DNA from: Narthecium ossifragum
Lineage: Eukaryota > Streptophyta > Magnoliopsida > Dioscoreales > Nartheciaceae
Length of the DNA: 64,000 nucleotides
Assembly (NCBI GenBank): GCA_963920575.1
Contig: OY986974.1
Coordinates: 19,820,248-19,884,247, forward strand
Direction of reading: 5' to 3'
The position numbers and the translations under genes are program-made. Below, one piece after another: positions 46,449 through 58,730 of the stretch (the stretch's first letter is position 1; the number at the start of each line of letters is the position of its first letter). Under the pieces are notes generated by a model. It made no database searches. It was not told the DNA's origin and was given only the letters and a program-made list of their open reading frames with translations.

Positions 46449-48419
46449 ATGGCGGGGAAGCTTGACGGTTCTCCTGAGAGGGACCGAGGCAGGTCGCGCG
46501 ACGAGCGCGTCGCCCAGCGGGCCTTAGCGGACAAGGGGTGTCAGCGCCGACCCTCTACACCGACACCTGAGGTAGCTTCTTTAGGTGGCAACGAGCTCCA
46601 GTTGCTGGGCGGACCTTTGCGTCGGAGATTCTTTACTTTCGGCAGCTGGACCCTCACAGGTTCAACGGTCAGAGCGGGTATCCGGCAACGGTAAATGAGT
46701 GGCTGGAGGAGGTCACTCATGTGCTCGATCTCCTGTCGTTAAAACGTTGCAAACTCAATCAAATATTAAATTTATAATCCTTATTCAATCAATACACTAC
46801 TAGGTAGAAATAGCGGTGAAGTCGAGAGTCGATCCACGGGAAAAACGTTGGAAACTGAACTTAATTCTCGAAACCGTAAAACTAAGAAAAAAAATCAAAG
46901 ATAGAATAGAGTTATCTAAACTAATAAAGAAAAGAAATAAAAGGTTGATCAATTTGAATCAATGGAGTAGTTACTTAGGAATTACTCAATCCGCTCTAGT
47001 TTCATTATTAGTCTTCTCTAGTTATCATCTTGTTCCCTTCTCTCAACATTATGGATCATATGGCTACAAGCTCACATGGATCCCTAAAAGAAAGTTAATG
47101 CTCCCATCGGCATAACCTATCTTTGCTTAGCATAGATTGTCTTTAGTCCTACGATTACTTTAAATTATACTACTACTAATGACCTTGGCACAACCTATCT
47201 TCACGTAGCATAGCTTATCTCAAAGGCAAACCAATAACTTCATGAAAACCATCTCATAAATCTCTACAATCAATCACAGAAATCATGTAGGACTGAAAGT
47301 ACGTCAAGGGAACTCTGTTCCTTCAACTCTATTAACAATAAAATCATATTTATAAGATCATGCATTGAGAAGTTCACAAGAATCAAACTAAAGAAAAACC
47401 AAAACTACACAAAGGTTTCATGAGATTCCTAAATACAAGAATTAGCAACTCATCTTTTGGATGAAAGCCATCGGGTTGGAATAAGAAGTTGTCACCATCC
47501 GCATCCTCGCCGTCTTCTTTTTCCTTCTCCAAACATTGTCAAAAAGATCCAAAATTCGGCTGGAAAAGGCATTTAAATAGGAAAACCCTAAACTTGGACT
47601 TAAGAGTCCTATCTAGACTTAAACTTTGACTTTCCTCTTTTCGTATTTCAACTCCTATTCAGGATTCCGACTTTAACTCAATTCTGGCACTAATTGACTT
47701 GGAATCTGAGAAAATCCCAAACATGAAAGTTCTAGATATTCAAGTCTTCTGTCATATACAACTTATTTTATAATATTCTAATTAACATAGAATAGTTGGA
47801 GAATATCCTTCTCAGCTTCGACGGAGCAGTTTTCTAGCAGCTGTGTATCTTGATCTTCTTCAAACCTGGAATCAATCCATCAGGAATCTCGCAAAGTGTC
47901 CAACATGAAAGTTGTAGCTCTTGACATCTTCTATCATATCATACATTTTCAGAATATTTGGACTTATACAGAATATCTGGAGATTATTCTCCTGATAGGC
48001 GATGAAGCAGACTTTAGCACATAAATCCATATTTTTAGCCGAATTTCTTATATTTCTTCTCAAATCATGATTAAACATGAAATCAACTAACAAACTATTA
48101 AATACAACTACTCTAGGCCTAACAAAGGTAATTTAAGGGATTTAATTACGAATATTTAGTGACTCATCAGAGGTCACTCATGTGCTCGATCTCCTGTTTG
48201 GCGAGGATGACCCTCTCCGGGTCAAACTCGCGACATTCCAGGTCGACGAGGATGCCTTGGACTGGCCGTGCACCGCCCAAGCCACCAGGACAGGGGGAGA
48301 GCAGTTATCGTGGTCAGAGTTCTGTGCCACTTTCCTCAGCGTGTACTTTCCCTATAATACGCAGGTGGCCATGACTGAGGAGTACCTCACCCTCACCCAG
48401 GGTGTTTTCTGTCGTGCCC
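46449..48419 (+). pseudogene. Decayed chromovirus gag, split by a solo LTR
   Basis: ATG at 46449 (MAGKLDGSPERDRGRSRDER) preceded by a leader homologous to the one before the gag at 21593. After a frameshift the core reads QLDPHRFNGQSGYPATVNEW then LEEVTHVLDLL, and resumes after the insertion as GEDDPLRVKLATFQVDEDAL, LSWSEFCATFLSVYFPYN and TEEYLTLTQG. The solo LTR at 46734-48169 splits it, and the minus-strand family B LTR at 48420 ends it. Confidence 0.75.
46734..48169. mobile_element. LTR-like insertion, family D, with 25-bp flanking duplication
   Basis: 1436 bp, TGTCGTTAAAACG...TTTAGTGACTCATCA, AT-rich and non-coding, with an LTR-like layout (GAGAGTCGATCCACGGG near the start, as in the Athila-like LTR). 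The flanking sequence 46709-46733 is repeated exactly at 48170-48194, 25 bases, far longer than the 5 bases usual for LTR elements. Confidence 0.65.
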
Positions 48420-50738
48420 CGACCCGCGAAGGCCCAACCGGGCCGGGCGACGCGAATCGGAACCTAACTTAAAGCGGAATAATTTTTTGCGAGGGTTCCC
48501 TCTAGCTTACTGGTCTCCCTAAATATTTCACAAGCACCCTTATTTAACAATAATCAGCAACCTCAAAAGATATAATATAATATTCAAATCCTCAAAAGGG
48601 TTTATATTTATACAACACTCCCGTAAGAGACTATCTAAACAGAAAGGGGGTAGATGACGATCACCGCCAGACCCTGCCACGCCACCAAACACCTGCCCGA
48701 TAGGGGCCACTAAAGAGGAGCTAACGCCTGCACCTGCAAAACGCAGCCCGGGTAAGAGTGAGCACTAAGCTCAGTAGGGTTCTATACTACGACACACAGA
48801 AAGGAGGAAACTCAACAGTGTCACCCCCAAGTAAGGTCTGGGTGTACACAGGGGTTCCATAACCCCACCGCGTGTCCCTGAGGTCCACGATCATGATCTT
48901 CCAAAACAACTGGTCACATAATGGGTCACGCTCAGTAAGCAGAAAACCAACACTGCTGACTCACAAGCAGAAAACTAGCACTACTGACAGGCAATGACAC
49001 CGCTGAGTAGGCACACCCTCTACTCAAGAGTCGTTATAACCGGATACCGGCTACACCTCAGAACCCGACTCGTCGCCGACACGACCTCTAAATCATCAAT
49101 CGATTTGTATTCAAGTCATCTAAGCCTGTCATCGATATCGACTGAATATTACAATCCAACCTGGACCTTGCTACCCGCCACGGTCCTAGAGCTAAATCCG
49201 AGCTACCCGAAAGCCTCGGATGGGCGATCAACCCATCGCCCACGCCCTATCCTTATGCATCTAATGCACAACAGAATTCATGCTATGATTATACGCAGGT
49301 AAGAGGTAAGCATCAACAGTATGATAAAATAACACACAACTCCAGCTGCATCGCTGCAGAGATACTACCAACCGCTGCCAGCCAATCCGCAGCGGGTCCC
49401 GGCATTACGACGGTACCGCGACCGTCAACCGGGGACCCCTACAACGGGAAGCAACCCCGAAAACTCAGATGAACATATTATATTATATTATATTATATGT
49501 TCAGAACATATAATATTATTTTAAATCATCAAGATCCTCTAATTAGAGGCTAAGTGATCTCATCGATCCGACATCCAAATGACATCAGATTCGAGATCCA
49601 ACTTAGAAAACCGTAGATAAACATGCTGGGATCAACATATCCAAAACCGGGAAACATCAGACGGCTCGATTACCGGGAAAACACTAATCAAAACCATTAA
49701 TCTCACTAATTACCTCTAATTACTACAACGCAGCCCATCCGTAAGAAATTCATAACAATTCATAGGAAAACCTAAAAATTATGAAACTGGTTGTGTCTGA
49801 GAGTAGACTCCAAGATCTACAACTCTCATGTTAATCAGAAATCAAGATTCTGATGTACAGTCCGGAAAACACGCCGTAAACCGACTGTTCTTCAAGAACA
49901 GAGAAACTGGAAAAAGCCGAGTTTAAACATGCTAAAAACCTACTAAAATTCCAATAAAATCTTATGAAACTGAAAACAGTAATTAAGCTAACCAAGAGGC
50001 ACACATCAACACCAAGAACACCTAGATCTACCTGCTAGATTTAGTGAAAACCCAAAATAAACTCATGTAGGTAGAAACCTACCGGACTGAGCAAACTTCA
50101 GCTGAATCCCCACTGTACGAGCACCAAACCGGCTTCAAACCAAGCCAAGGATTTTCCTCTCGCTGCCATGAATCCAACGAGCCCTCAAGCACTCAAAATT
50201 ATGGTCGGAGGAGGGAGAACGGAGGGGAAGAAGGTGGCTGCCGGAAACAGGAGAAAGAAGCAGAGCCGCGTGAAAGAGAAGGGAGAAGAAGAAGTGAAGA
50301 AGGAGAAAGAAGAAGAATGAAGGAGGAAGGAGAAGCCAGGGAAGAGAGGAAGAGGAAGAGGATAACGGAGAGGAGAGAAGATTTTTCTTCTCACCCTCTG
50401 ACAGTGGAGAGCGACGGCCAACGGCGGCCGTCCACTCAGAAATCCACCGCCTCAACTTCCTGGCACAAGAAGATCGATCTCCTTAGCAAGGGAAGATCGA
50501 TCTCCTTCGTCCAGAAATTCAAACTTGGACTAAAACATAAGCCCAAGCTCAGATCTTTCGATCCTGGGTCCACCTAACCGTTCTAATCAAACACTAATAC
50601 AAACACGGTCAGTGTGTGCACACGCGGGTGTGAAACAAACCAACAAGACGCAATTTACCAAATTGCCCTTGCAGTCCACAATGAGCCATGGGCCCGACCC
50701 AGACGGTCGACCCAGAAGTAGAGGGACAGGTCCTCACA
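48420..50738 (-). mobile_element. Family B LTR, copy B5 (minus)
   Basis: Starts TGTCGTGCCCCGACCCGCG and ends GACAGGTCCTCACA on the plus strand. Left neighbour is family B gag, right neighbour is Copia pol, and the flanks (TTTTC, ATTAT) do not match, so rearrangement or deletion is likely. Two GATCGATC words at about 50470-50500 and a purine-rich tract (50200-50395) correspond to the pyrimidine tract of B4. Confidence 0.8.
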
Positions 50739-50749
50739 ATTATATTAAT

Positions 50750-51775
50750 ACTCTCAATTGATGTGGTTCATCAATGGGGTATTCGACAGTTAGATGTCAA
50801 GAATGCTTTTCTCCATGGTGTTTTATCTGAAAAGGTATTCATGGAACAACCCCTGGTTTTATTAGTTCTGAAAATCCTGATCATGTTTGTTTTCTACATA
50901 AGGCGATCTATGGACTTAAGCAGGCTCCAAGAGCCTAGTTTGATCGCTTGTTCATTTCTCATTCCTTAGAGGGTACCTTGAACTTCTATATGTTGATGAT
51001 ATCATCTTGACTGGATCTTCTGTTGAAGTGCTAGATAAACTAATTATCACTCTCAGTTCTGAGTTTGCAATGAAAGATCTAGGACAACTGCATTATTATT
51101 TGGGCATACAAGTCTCTCACATTTCAGATGGTCTGATTCTATATCAATCCAATTATACAGTGGATCTGTTAGAACGTGATTCTATGATGGAATGCAAACC
51201 AATTTCGACTCCCATGTCACAGAAATTCAAAACTGATCAGGATTCTACACCTTATCAAGATCCAAATCATTACATATCATTACCTAGTGCTCTACAGTAT
51301 CTTACACTCACACGACCAGATATTTCATTTAGTGTGAATTGTGTCTCACATATCCTACATGCTCCAACTGTCTCTCACTTCACGATGGTTAGACGAATTC
51401 TATGATATATCAAGGGCACAATTCATCAAGGGTTACACATTCAAAATTCCAGTACAAATGATTTATATGCCTTTTCTGATGCAGATTGGGCAGGCTGTTC
51501 ATTAACTTGATGCTCAACTACCAGGTTATGCACTTATCTTGGAAGTAATTTAATTTCTTGGTGTGCTAAGAAGCAATCTATGGTCTCTAGGTCAAGCTCT
51601 GAGGCTAAATATAGAGCTATGGCGCAAACTGCCGCTGAACTAACATGGATCACTTATCTTCTTCAATATCTGCATATACACTTGCCCAGTCCTCCTACTT
51701 TGTTCTGTGATAATCTCAGCTCACTGTATATGACTATTAATCCAGTTTTTCATGCTCGAAGCAAGCACATATAAT
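50750..51775 (+). pseudogene. Copia RT/RNase H coding remnant
   Basis: The catalytic YVDD is present, but frame changes (near 50895, 50930 and 50975) and stops (near 51404 and 51510) break the frame. The order RT then RNase H, ending at the HARSKHI motif, is that of Ty1/copia pol. Confidence 0.85.
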
Positions 51776-51808
51776 TGGATTGTCATTAAGTATCTCTTGG
51801 TATGCTGG

Positions 51809-54800
51809 TGATACGACTTGAAAAGTGTCGCTGTCACGCCCCGACCCAGAAAACCCATCCGGACCGAGACGTGAGGGTCCTAAACTCTAAAATCAAACGG
51901 CGAGAGCCTCCCCTGTAACATCACTTTTAAACCTGGTGCATGATTATAATATTCACAATTAATTTAAACTATCCTATCATCAAATCATAATACAAATTAA
52001 CAACTATAATACTCAATTAACTTTAAAAAGATACAATAATAATTCAAATCCTCTAAGTACAGCAATCTCTGATCAATTTACATCAAATTGGAATACAAAT
52101 ACATTTCTCCTTAGATTATAATTTATACATTTAAAGTTGTACATCAATTGAATAGAATAAACTGATGATATCCTCGATCTCACGCACCACCAAGGAGAGT
52201 GTCGCCTCCAACACCACAACTACCTGAAAAAGAAGGGACTACACTATTCTACGTCGCACAGAAAGGAAGGGAAACAGTAACAGTGTCGTTTCTCCACCTA
52301 AGTCTAAAGGATGTCACGGGTCCCATAACCCTATCGATGTCCCAAGGGCTCCTGTCATGAAACCTCTCTCCTGAACATGTTACCAGGAGGCCACGGAACA
52401 GTAACATGCAGGATCACCCTTACCCAAGCAGGATTCGCATGCCTTGGGGACCCAAGTCAGGAACGCATCGACAACCATCCTTTGCACTTGGCCTTGGAGA
52501 AGCGACACGACCTCTAAACCTCAAGCAATATAATATTCCAGTCCGACTATTTAATAATCCTTTAATGATATCAAATATGATCATTGATGACAATCACGTC
52601 CTAATCCTCAATTACCCAAACCATGCTCCTAGGGCTAGATCCGGACTACCCGAGAACCCCGGACCGACGATCGAAACCATCGTCTACCACCTAGCCTGAT
52701 ACTTCTAATGCAAACAGATGCATGCAATGCTCAAGCACAGGGATACAGGAATAGCAGCATGCAATAATATGCCAAGACAACATACACAGGCTAGGCGATG
52801 TATCAAGCTTGCCGGAGGGTAAACATGCATAAAGCAGATAAAGGCTTAAACTACAATAACCCAATATTATAACGGCGCCCACAGGCCGTAAACAGGCAAC
52901 AACACATTCAATCGAAATTTCGGCATTACGACGACGTCCACAGCCGTCAACCGCAATTTCTACAACGGGGGCACAACCCCGACCACGCAATACACAACAT
53001 GCCACAATTACAAATTAACATCAACTAAGGCACACCTTCGGCCCACTTAATTATCTAAACATCCCAAGGGGCATGACTCCCTTGGTTCAACCACAAGGCA
53101 AGCATACATGTATACAATACGATGTAAAATAAGCATGACATGCAATTTATTACTAATTGGACAGGGATGATTCATAACTAACTAATCATGCCGAAAATCA
53201 AACCATTAATCATCTAAAGACCATCCATTAGAACATGCTAATCCTTGAGACTACTAGGAATACTAATTTCATGCATCTCGAAAAGTTAAACACGGTAAAA
53301 CACCGAAAATCCGCTAAATAGCCAAATCCCAGATTTCTACATTAAACCCTAGTTAGAGGCGATGAAATCTCATCAATTCGATGTCCAAACGACGTCGAAT
53401 TGGAAATTAAATTTGGGAAAATGTAGATTAGCATACTAGGAACATGCAGCCCAATAATTGGATCTAATTGATGTCTAATTTCCACAGATTTTACTAATCA
53501 ATTTCTTAATCTCTGTTTCGCAGCAGTTTATGAAACAATTTGTCAAAAATAGTAAGAAAATCCAAAAATCATGAAATCAACGGCAATCGAAAGATAACTC
53601 GATGATCTACAACTTTCATCTTGAAAGTTTCACGAGATCATGTTCACACAGCTCACAAATCGAGCTTGAACGCGACTATTCATCGAAGAACAGGGAGCCG
53701 ACAAAAATCCGGGAAAAACATGCTTAAATCCAGCATAAATCGAAATCAAATCCTCCCAAACTTAGATCAGTTGTTAAGCATGCTTAGAGGGACTAATTAG
53801 CACATAGAAATCAATAGATCAAACAATCAAACCCTAGATCTAGCTTATCCTAAAGATCTAGGTAGAAACCCTACCTTAAACGCAAATCCAAGCTTCAATC
53901 CGCCGTGATCCACCGTCCCCCGTCGTCGCCGTCGTCTCTAGCTCGCCGGAGAGCCGCCGGAGGCCTCCCATAGCCGCAGCCGTCGCCGGAGAAGGAGGAG
54001 GGCTGCCGCGGGAGAGAGAGAGGGGAGGAAGGAGAAGGAGGAGGGGACCTCGCCGCCACCTCCAGGCCGCCGGGGAAGGGACGGGTTCGCCGCGGGAGAG
54101 AGGGAGGGTAGCCGCGGGAGAGAGAAGGAAAGGAAGGAGGAGGGGAGTCGGGCACGGGAAAGCACGGAAGGAAGAGAAGGAAAAGAAAAAGAAAGGAAAA
54201 GAAAAGGAAAGGAAAAGAAAGAGAGAGGGAAAGAGAGAGAAAGTAAGTAGGAGAGAGAAAATAGGGTTAAGCCACTTAAGTGGCTTAACCGGTTCAGACG
54301 AACCAACCGATCGGACTGAATCCGATCTGGCTCTAAGTTGCGATCTCTACTGGATCTACTCAATCACGTACATCAATTAAGGCTGTGTGTGCACTACGCG
54401 GGTGTGAAACCGACCGCCAATGCGCAATTTACCAAATTGCCCTTGGGGTCCAAAAGCAGCGATACGATCAACCGATCGCAAACCAAGGCCAACCAAGCCA
54501 AACCACAAAACCAGACCCTCGACCTACCACGGTCGGACCGAGTTGGAGGAACCAGTCCTCTCAGTCGCGGCTTAACAAGTCTGTTCAAAATTATAAATTT
54601 ATAATCAAACTACTAACTAACTACTTTAGGGGTAGTGAGCAGTGAGTCCGAGTCGAATCCACAGAGAATGCGTAGGAAAATAATTAAACTACTAAACCCA
54701 ATCTAAGTATTCCCACCAGCAAGTTGGGAAAAGATTTAGAATTGAAATTAAACTAATACTAAAGGATTTCCAAATGCAAGAAAATGTACCAGGGAATTCT

Positions 54801-56261
54801 TAATCAATAACCAAGGTTCTACCAGGTCTTCCTAAGATCAGGGCACGTTAATCATGATGAATGGTTTTTCTAATAGTTGATAGGTGAATGGCTAGTTCTC
54901 CCTATTACTAAACAAGTTCTGTTTAGGATTCCTTGTTGGCGAGAGCAATTATCTAAATTCAGTGACCGAATGATTAGTTACGTTCACTGCTAATGAACCC
55001 TCTTATTAGGATGAGTCCATCGTAAGTAGTAGTACGGATATGGATTTAGCTGTGAGATCGAGACGGGTTAGCATCCCGATGGCCAATTCTACAAAGGTAG
55101 GATGTATGAAGGATTAGAGATAGAACGTAGTGGGACTAGCACTACTATAGTGGGACTAGCACTATACAATCCCTAACCACGAAGAAAATTTCATCCAAGA
55201 TACCATGGGACTAGCATGGTCCTCTTATTTGGGTGAATCCAAGCCCTAGCATACACAAGCTCCGAAATCAAGTGCAAACAAGAACAATCCATACATTCAT
55301 CAAGAAATCGACACCAAGGTATGAAGAAAATAGAAATCAATCCATATAAGCCAACCAATAATGTATACAAGCCCTAGATCTAAGAAATCCCTAATAGAAA
55401 TCTTAGTTACATCATAAGAATTCCTTGGTAAAAGTTTAGCTACTCATCTTTAGGGTTTGATCCATAGATGAAGGTTAATGAAGCTCTTCCACCATGAATC
55501 TCCTCCCAAAGATCTCTAAAGAAAAGTTAAAAAGAGGAAAGAAACTGTTCTCCATCTCCAAGAGAGAAGAAAGACCCCCAAAAACCCTAAAAGATGCCTA
55601 TTTATAGCCTAGGTATCACCCTTAACTCGGATTAGATATGGGCCTTTGATTTTCATCACTGCGAAGGTAGGATCGATCCCTCCAGGGGTGTCGGATTGAT
55701 CCTTTACATCAAAATCTTCAATTTCTGGCTTTTCCCGAGTCCGATCGATCCTTCCAGGGGTGTCGGATCGATCCCACTCAGTAGGAGGGATAGTAGAATC
55801 GATCGGAAGGTAATCCTCTAAAAAATATGTGTTTTGTCAGTCTGCTGCATAGTCGGATCGATCCTTCCAAGGGTGTCGGATCGATCCTACTTTCCTACGT
55901 ATTTACTGTTTTGCCATCCAGACTGCGCCATTGGTACTAAAAATGTCATAACTTCTTCTAAGAAACTCGGAATCACGAACCATAAACTTCTCCTGAAACG
56001 AGACTTCAAGAGCTTTCCAACCATATATGGCACATCATCTGATTCTTCCTAAGCAAGTATAGTTTAATCTTCAAAGCTAATCCATCTTCATTCCTTTGCT
56101 CCTAGTAGGTCTTTATATATTCATTTTAGCACCAAACATGATCTAATCGTCATTGAAGGCTCTTATACCTAAAATACATCATAGACTATCAAAATAGCAT
56201 TACTCAGAGACTAACAATATCTCGTTAAAAGGATGATTTGTGCACTTTTCACGTCTTATCA
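51809..56261 (-). mobile_element. Solo LTR, Athila-like family E, split by family C
   Basis: Pieces 51809-51831 and 54569-56261. Starts TGATACGACTTGAAAAGTG, ends CACGTCTTATCA, related to the LTRs at 10289 and 22887. Exact duplication GCTGG at 51804-51808 and 56262-56266 within Copia. Minus-strand TATA box GGCTATAAATAGG at about 55596-55608, with five GATCGATC words upstream in that orientation (55671-55885). Confidence 0.9.
51832..54563 (-). mobile_element. Solo LTR, family C, copy C4 (minus)
   Basis: TGTCACGCCCCGACCC...CAGTCCTCTCA, 2732 bp, with exact duplication GTCGC at 51827-51831 and 54564-54568. It carries no GATCGATC; instead it has a long purine-rich tract at 53985-54260 (GGAGAAGGAGGAG, GAAAAGAAAAGG runs). 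Confidence 0.92.
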
Positions 56262-56696
56262 GCTGGTTACACGACACATTCTTACTTCTTCACAGATAGC
56301 ATATATCTTCATCAAACCACATACTCGTGTTGCTCTCGCAGATTTCAAAAACAAATTGTGCCTTATCAGTACGCACAATTTGAGGGGGGATATTAACAAA
56401 ATCAACTCTGTTTAAATTTAAAAACAAAATTCATGCCAGCTGTTAGATCCGGGTGATTAGCTGGAGGAGGATTCATAGCCAATGTATATGGTAGCTAGTA
56501 GAATTATAGAAGATGATTATGTTGATTAGCATCCTGCAGATTATGCTCCTAGACTTTAGGAGTTTCTGTTTTTGATTATTATGTCATCATATACACTCAT
56601 TTTATTATAAATACAATAGCCATCCCACAGTCCAAGGTGTGGTGAGATTTCTCAAAAACCATTGTTTATCTCTTTTTCTTCTCTATCAACGCCCAC

Positions 56697-56880
56697 TTAT
56701 TTGCCATCTCCGGCAGTCGCCCGCTCTTCCGCCATCGTCGGCAACGATGCCCGCCGGTCCTCAACCGGGTCGTATGGCTCGGTGGTGGTGAGGCCGTTCT
56801 TGCCCGCACCGTGGCCGTCATCGATGTACACGTGGCCTCCATCTAAGGCAGACCCGAAGAAGAATTGAATCGCCACATGG
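56697..56880 (-). pseudogene. Captured fragment of an F-box/kelch gene
   Basis: Minus strand reads GSALDGGHVYIDDGHGAG, then EPYDPVEDRRASLPTMAEER, which matches one kelch blade of plant kelch F-box proteins (usual pattern VYxAGGH...YDxxxDxWxxLPxMxxER). The G-G of the blade has become D-D and the conserved Trp is Arg. It is GC-rich, bounded by the Copia LTR on one side and an AT-rich inverted-repeat element on the other, and is not part of the kelch gene at 29658. Confidence 0.55.
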
Positions 56881-56929
56881 CATAGCATGGTGACGTGGCA
56901 TGGTTGTACACATCCATGCATCCCCATAC

Positions 56930-57440
56930 GGACCCACTTATATTAATATAATAATAATATTTTAATATTTATTATTAAAATAATATAAAATAAAATAAAT
57001 TTTGCATGATATAGACCAATCATGATATGACATGTAACATGTGGATCCACTTATATTAATATTTTACTATAATAACATATGAATAATATTATTTAATACA
57101 CTACGCATATTAAAAAAAATATTACGCTTGCACAAAAGTTTTTATATGCTCATAAAAAATGTTTATGGGCTCACAAAAATATTTGCATGTAGAAAAACAA
57201 ACACGCACAAAAAATGTTACTACACACGTAAACATTTTTATACCATCATAAAAATATTTGCATGTATTTTTAGAAATGCATAAAAAAGTCTAAGCGCGTA
57301 AAAACAATTTCCTATGCGTAGTGTATTAACTAATATCAATAACATATTATTATAATAAAATATTAATATATGTGGGTCTCACATGCCACGTGTTATACCA
57401 TGATTGGTCCACCTCATGTAAAAAATATATTATTTTATCA
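56930..57440. mobile_element. AT-rich inverted-repeat element (MITE-like)
   Basis: Left arm about 56986-57109 pairs with right arm about 57312-57436. Both contain CCAATCATG, a CACATGT/ATGTGG-type word, ATATTAATATTTTA and TTAATACACTACGCATA when read inward. The loop (57110-57311) is AT-rich with repeated AAAAATATTTGCATGTA words. No coding capacity. Confidence 0.7.
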
Positions 57441-57449
57441 TTCTTTATA

Positions 57450-57673
57450 GGCTAAATTTTCAATTAGTACCCTGTAGTTTGACCTATATTTTTATGTGGT
57501 CCTTATGTTTCAAAAAGTTGCAATACAGACCCTCAAATTTAAGAATATCTCTTATGTGGCCGCCACGTCACCAACCGTTAGCTGCCGTCCGCGATCTGAC
57601 TGAAAGTGGGGCCACGTGCGCCGCATGTGACTCAATGTCGTCGCTCCCCGTTACCCCGTGAGGGACTTAACGG
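57450..57673 (+). repeat. Pack-MULE left terminal inverted repeat
   Basis: Pairs with 58731-58955. It shares CCCTGTAGTTTGACC, GTTGCAATACAGACCCTCAA, TTAGCTGCCGTCCG and CCGTGAGGGACTTAACGG with the other end in reverse, with scattered mismatches. Confidence 0.93.
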
Positions 57674-58330
57674 GGCGGTCGAGGTTAAGGGTGGAGGTGC
57701 CCTTCGTGCCGAGCATGGCGATGGTGGAGCAGCCAATGAGGACGATGACGGTAATGGGGTCAAGAAGGTTGAAGCCTTCGGCGAGGGAGGAGACGTGGAT
57801 GCGAAGGGAATCGGGGGATCGGTCGAAGAGCGTGGCGAAGTAGGAGTTCCATGAGCGAGCAAGACCGGCAGCACCGACGAGGGCCTCGAGTAGGATGTTG
57901 GCGGCGGAGAGGAAAGCGATGGTATCGCCGAGGTGGACGCGGAGGTAGGAGAAGGATCCACCGGCGGAGGGGAACTCAACGGCAAGCTCGACATAGCAAA
58001 GGAGGGCGGAGAATCGGGCTATGGCATAGGCGAGGGGATGGCAGGGCCAGCGTCGAGGCGGGCCTCCTGGCCGGTGAGCACGAAGACGCCGGTGCCAACG
58101 ACGGCACCGAACCTGAGCCACGAGAGGTCCCACCAGGTGAGGCAGCGACGGAGGCCGTGCTCGCTGCGGCGGGGAAGGGCTAAGAGCTCGTCGGCGGAGG
58201 ACGAGCGGTGGAGGAGGCGATCACGAAGGCGGGAGGGAGTGGCTAAGAGGGCTGCACGGTAAGATGAGCCGCTACGGAAGGATGGCTCCAGGTAAAACCC
58301 GAACTCCAAAAAGAAACCCATCTTCTCTAC
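57674..58330 (-). pseudogene. Cationic amino acid transporter (CAT) fragment inside the Pack-MULE
   Basis: Minus strand. N-terminal cytosolic region PSFRSGSSYRAALLATPSRL and SEHGLRRCLTWWDLSW, then the first transmembrane stretch FGAVVGTGVFVLTGQEARL. After a frameshift at about 58045 the frame resumes as AYAIARFSALLCYVELAVEF, FPSAGGSFSYLRVHLGDTIA, FLSAANILLEALVGAAGLAR and IHVSSLAEGFNLLDPITV. These match the start of plant CAT transporters (APC superfamily), about 200 of the usual 550-640 residues. The frameshift and the loss of most membrane segments rule out transport. It stops at the inner edge of the left inverted repeat, as expected for a captured piece. Confidence 0.85.
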
Positions 58331-58730
58331 TTCATCTCCTTCCTTCACCTTCTCTACATCGACCGTGAACCCATAAAAAGGGTTTTGGTCTACCACCAAC
58401 CGGCCTAGCGCCGCCGCCATCCTTGGGTGCGGCCTCCGTCGCCGGCGGTTCCCTTGGATGCCGCCATAGCGGGCTCGCGCCGATGCCGTGTCGCCGCCGG
58501 TGCCCCTTCGCACATGCCGCCTCCTTAGGCGCGTTCTCCCTCGCCGACGCTAGCTGCTGCCGACATCGCGTCGCCACGCGGCCATCTTGGCGTGGAGCCA
58601 TTGCCGATCCAGAGATCTCGTCGCCGCTGCCAACGCCATTCGTGGAGCTTGAGCCAACGCCGTCGCGAGGTCGAGCACGACGTTCGATTGCCAAAGTTAA
58701 ATAAAGTTTGGATAATATATATAACATTAT
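58331..58730. other. Second GC-rich captured segment in the Pack-MULE
   Basis: GC-rich sequence between the CAT fragment and the right inverted repeat, open in several frames because of its composition. No protein family recognised; it may be 5' leader of the captured gene or a second captured exon. Confidence 0.4.

Larger units (their letters stand above)
50739..56688 (+). mobile_element. Copia element fragment, split by a nested solo LTR pair
   Basis: Plus-strand pol pieces: RT with QLDVKNAFLHGVLSEKVFMEQ, LYVDDIILTGSS (about 50985-51020) and MKDLGQLHYYLGIQ; then RNase H with FSDADWAG, SSSEAKYRAMA and HARSKHI. After removing the insertion at 51809-56261 it continues as FLTSSQIAYIF-type sequence (56267-56375), a polypurine tract TTGAGGGGGGA (about 56379-56390) and a ~300-bp 3' LTR (about 56391-56688). 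Stops and missing gag, protease and integrase show a dead, 5'-truncated copy. Confidence 0.85.

Noticed and set aside
57632..58513. A working amino acid transporter gene
   Set aside because: Frameshifted, only the first third of the protein, and enclosed by MULE inverted repeats with a 9-base duplication.
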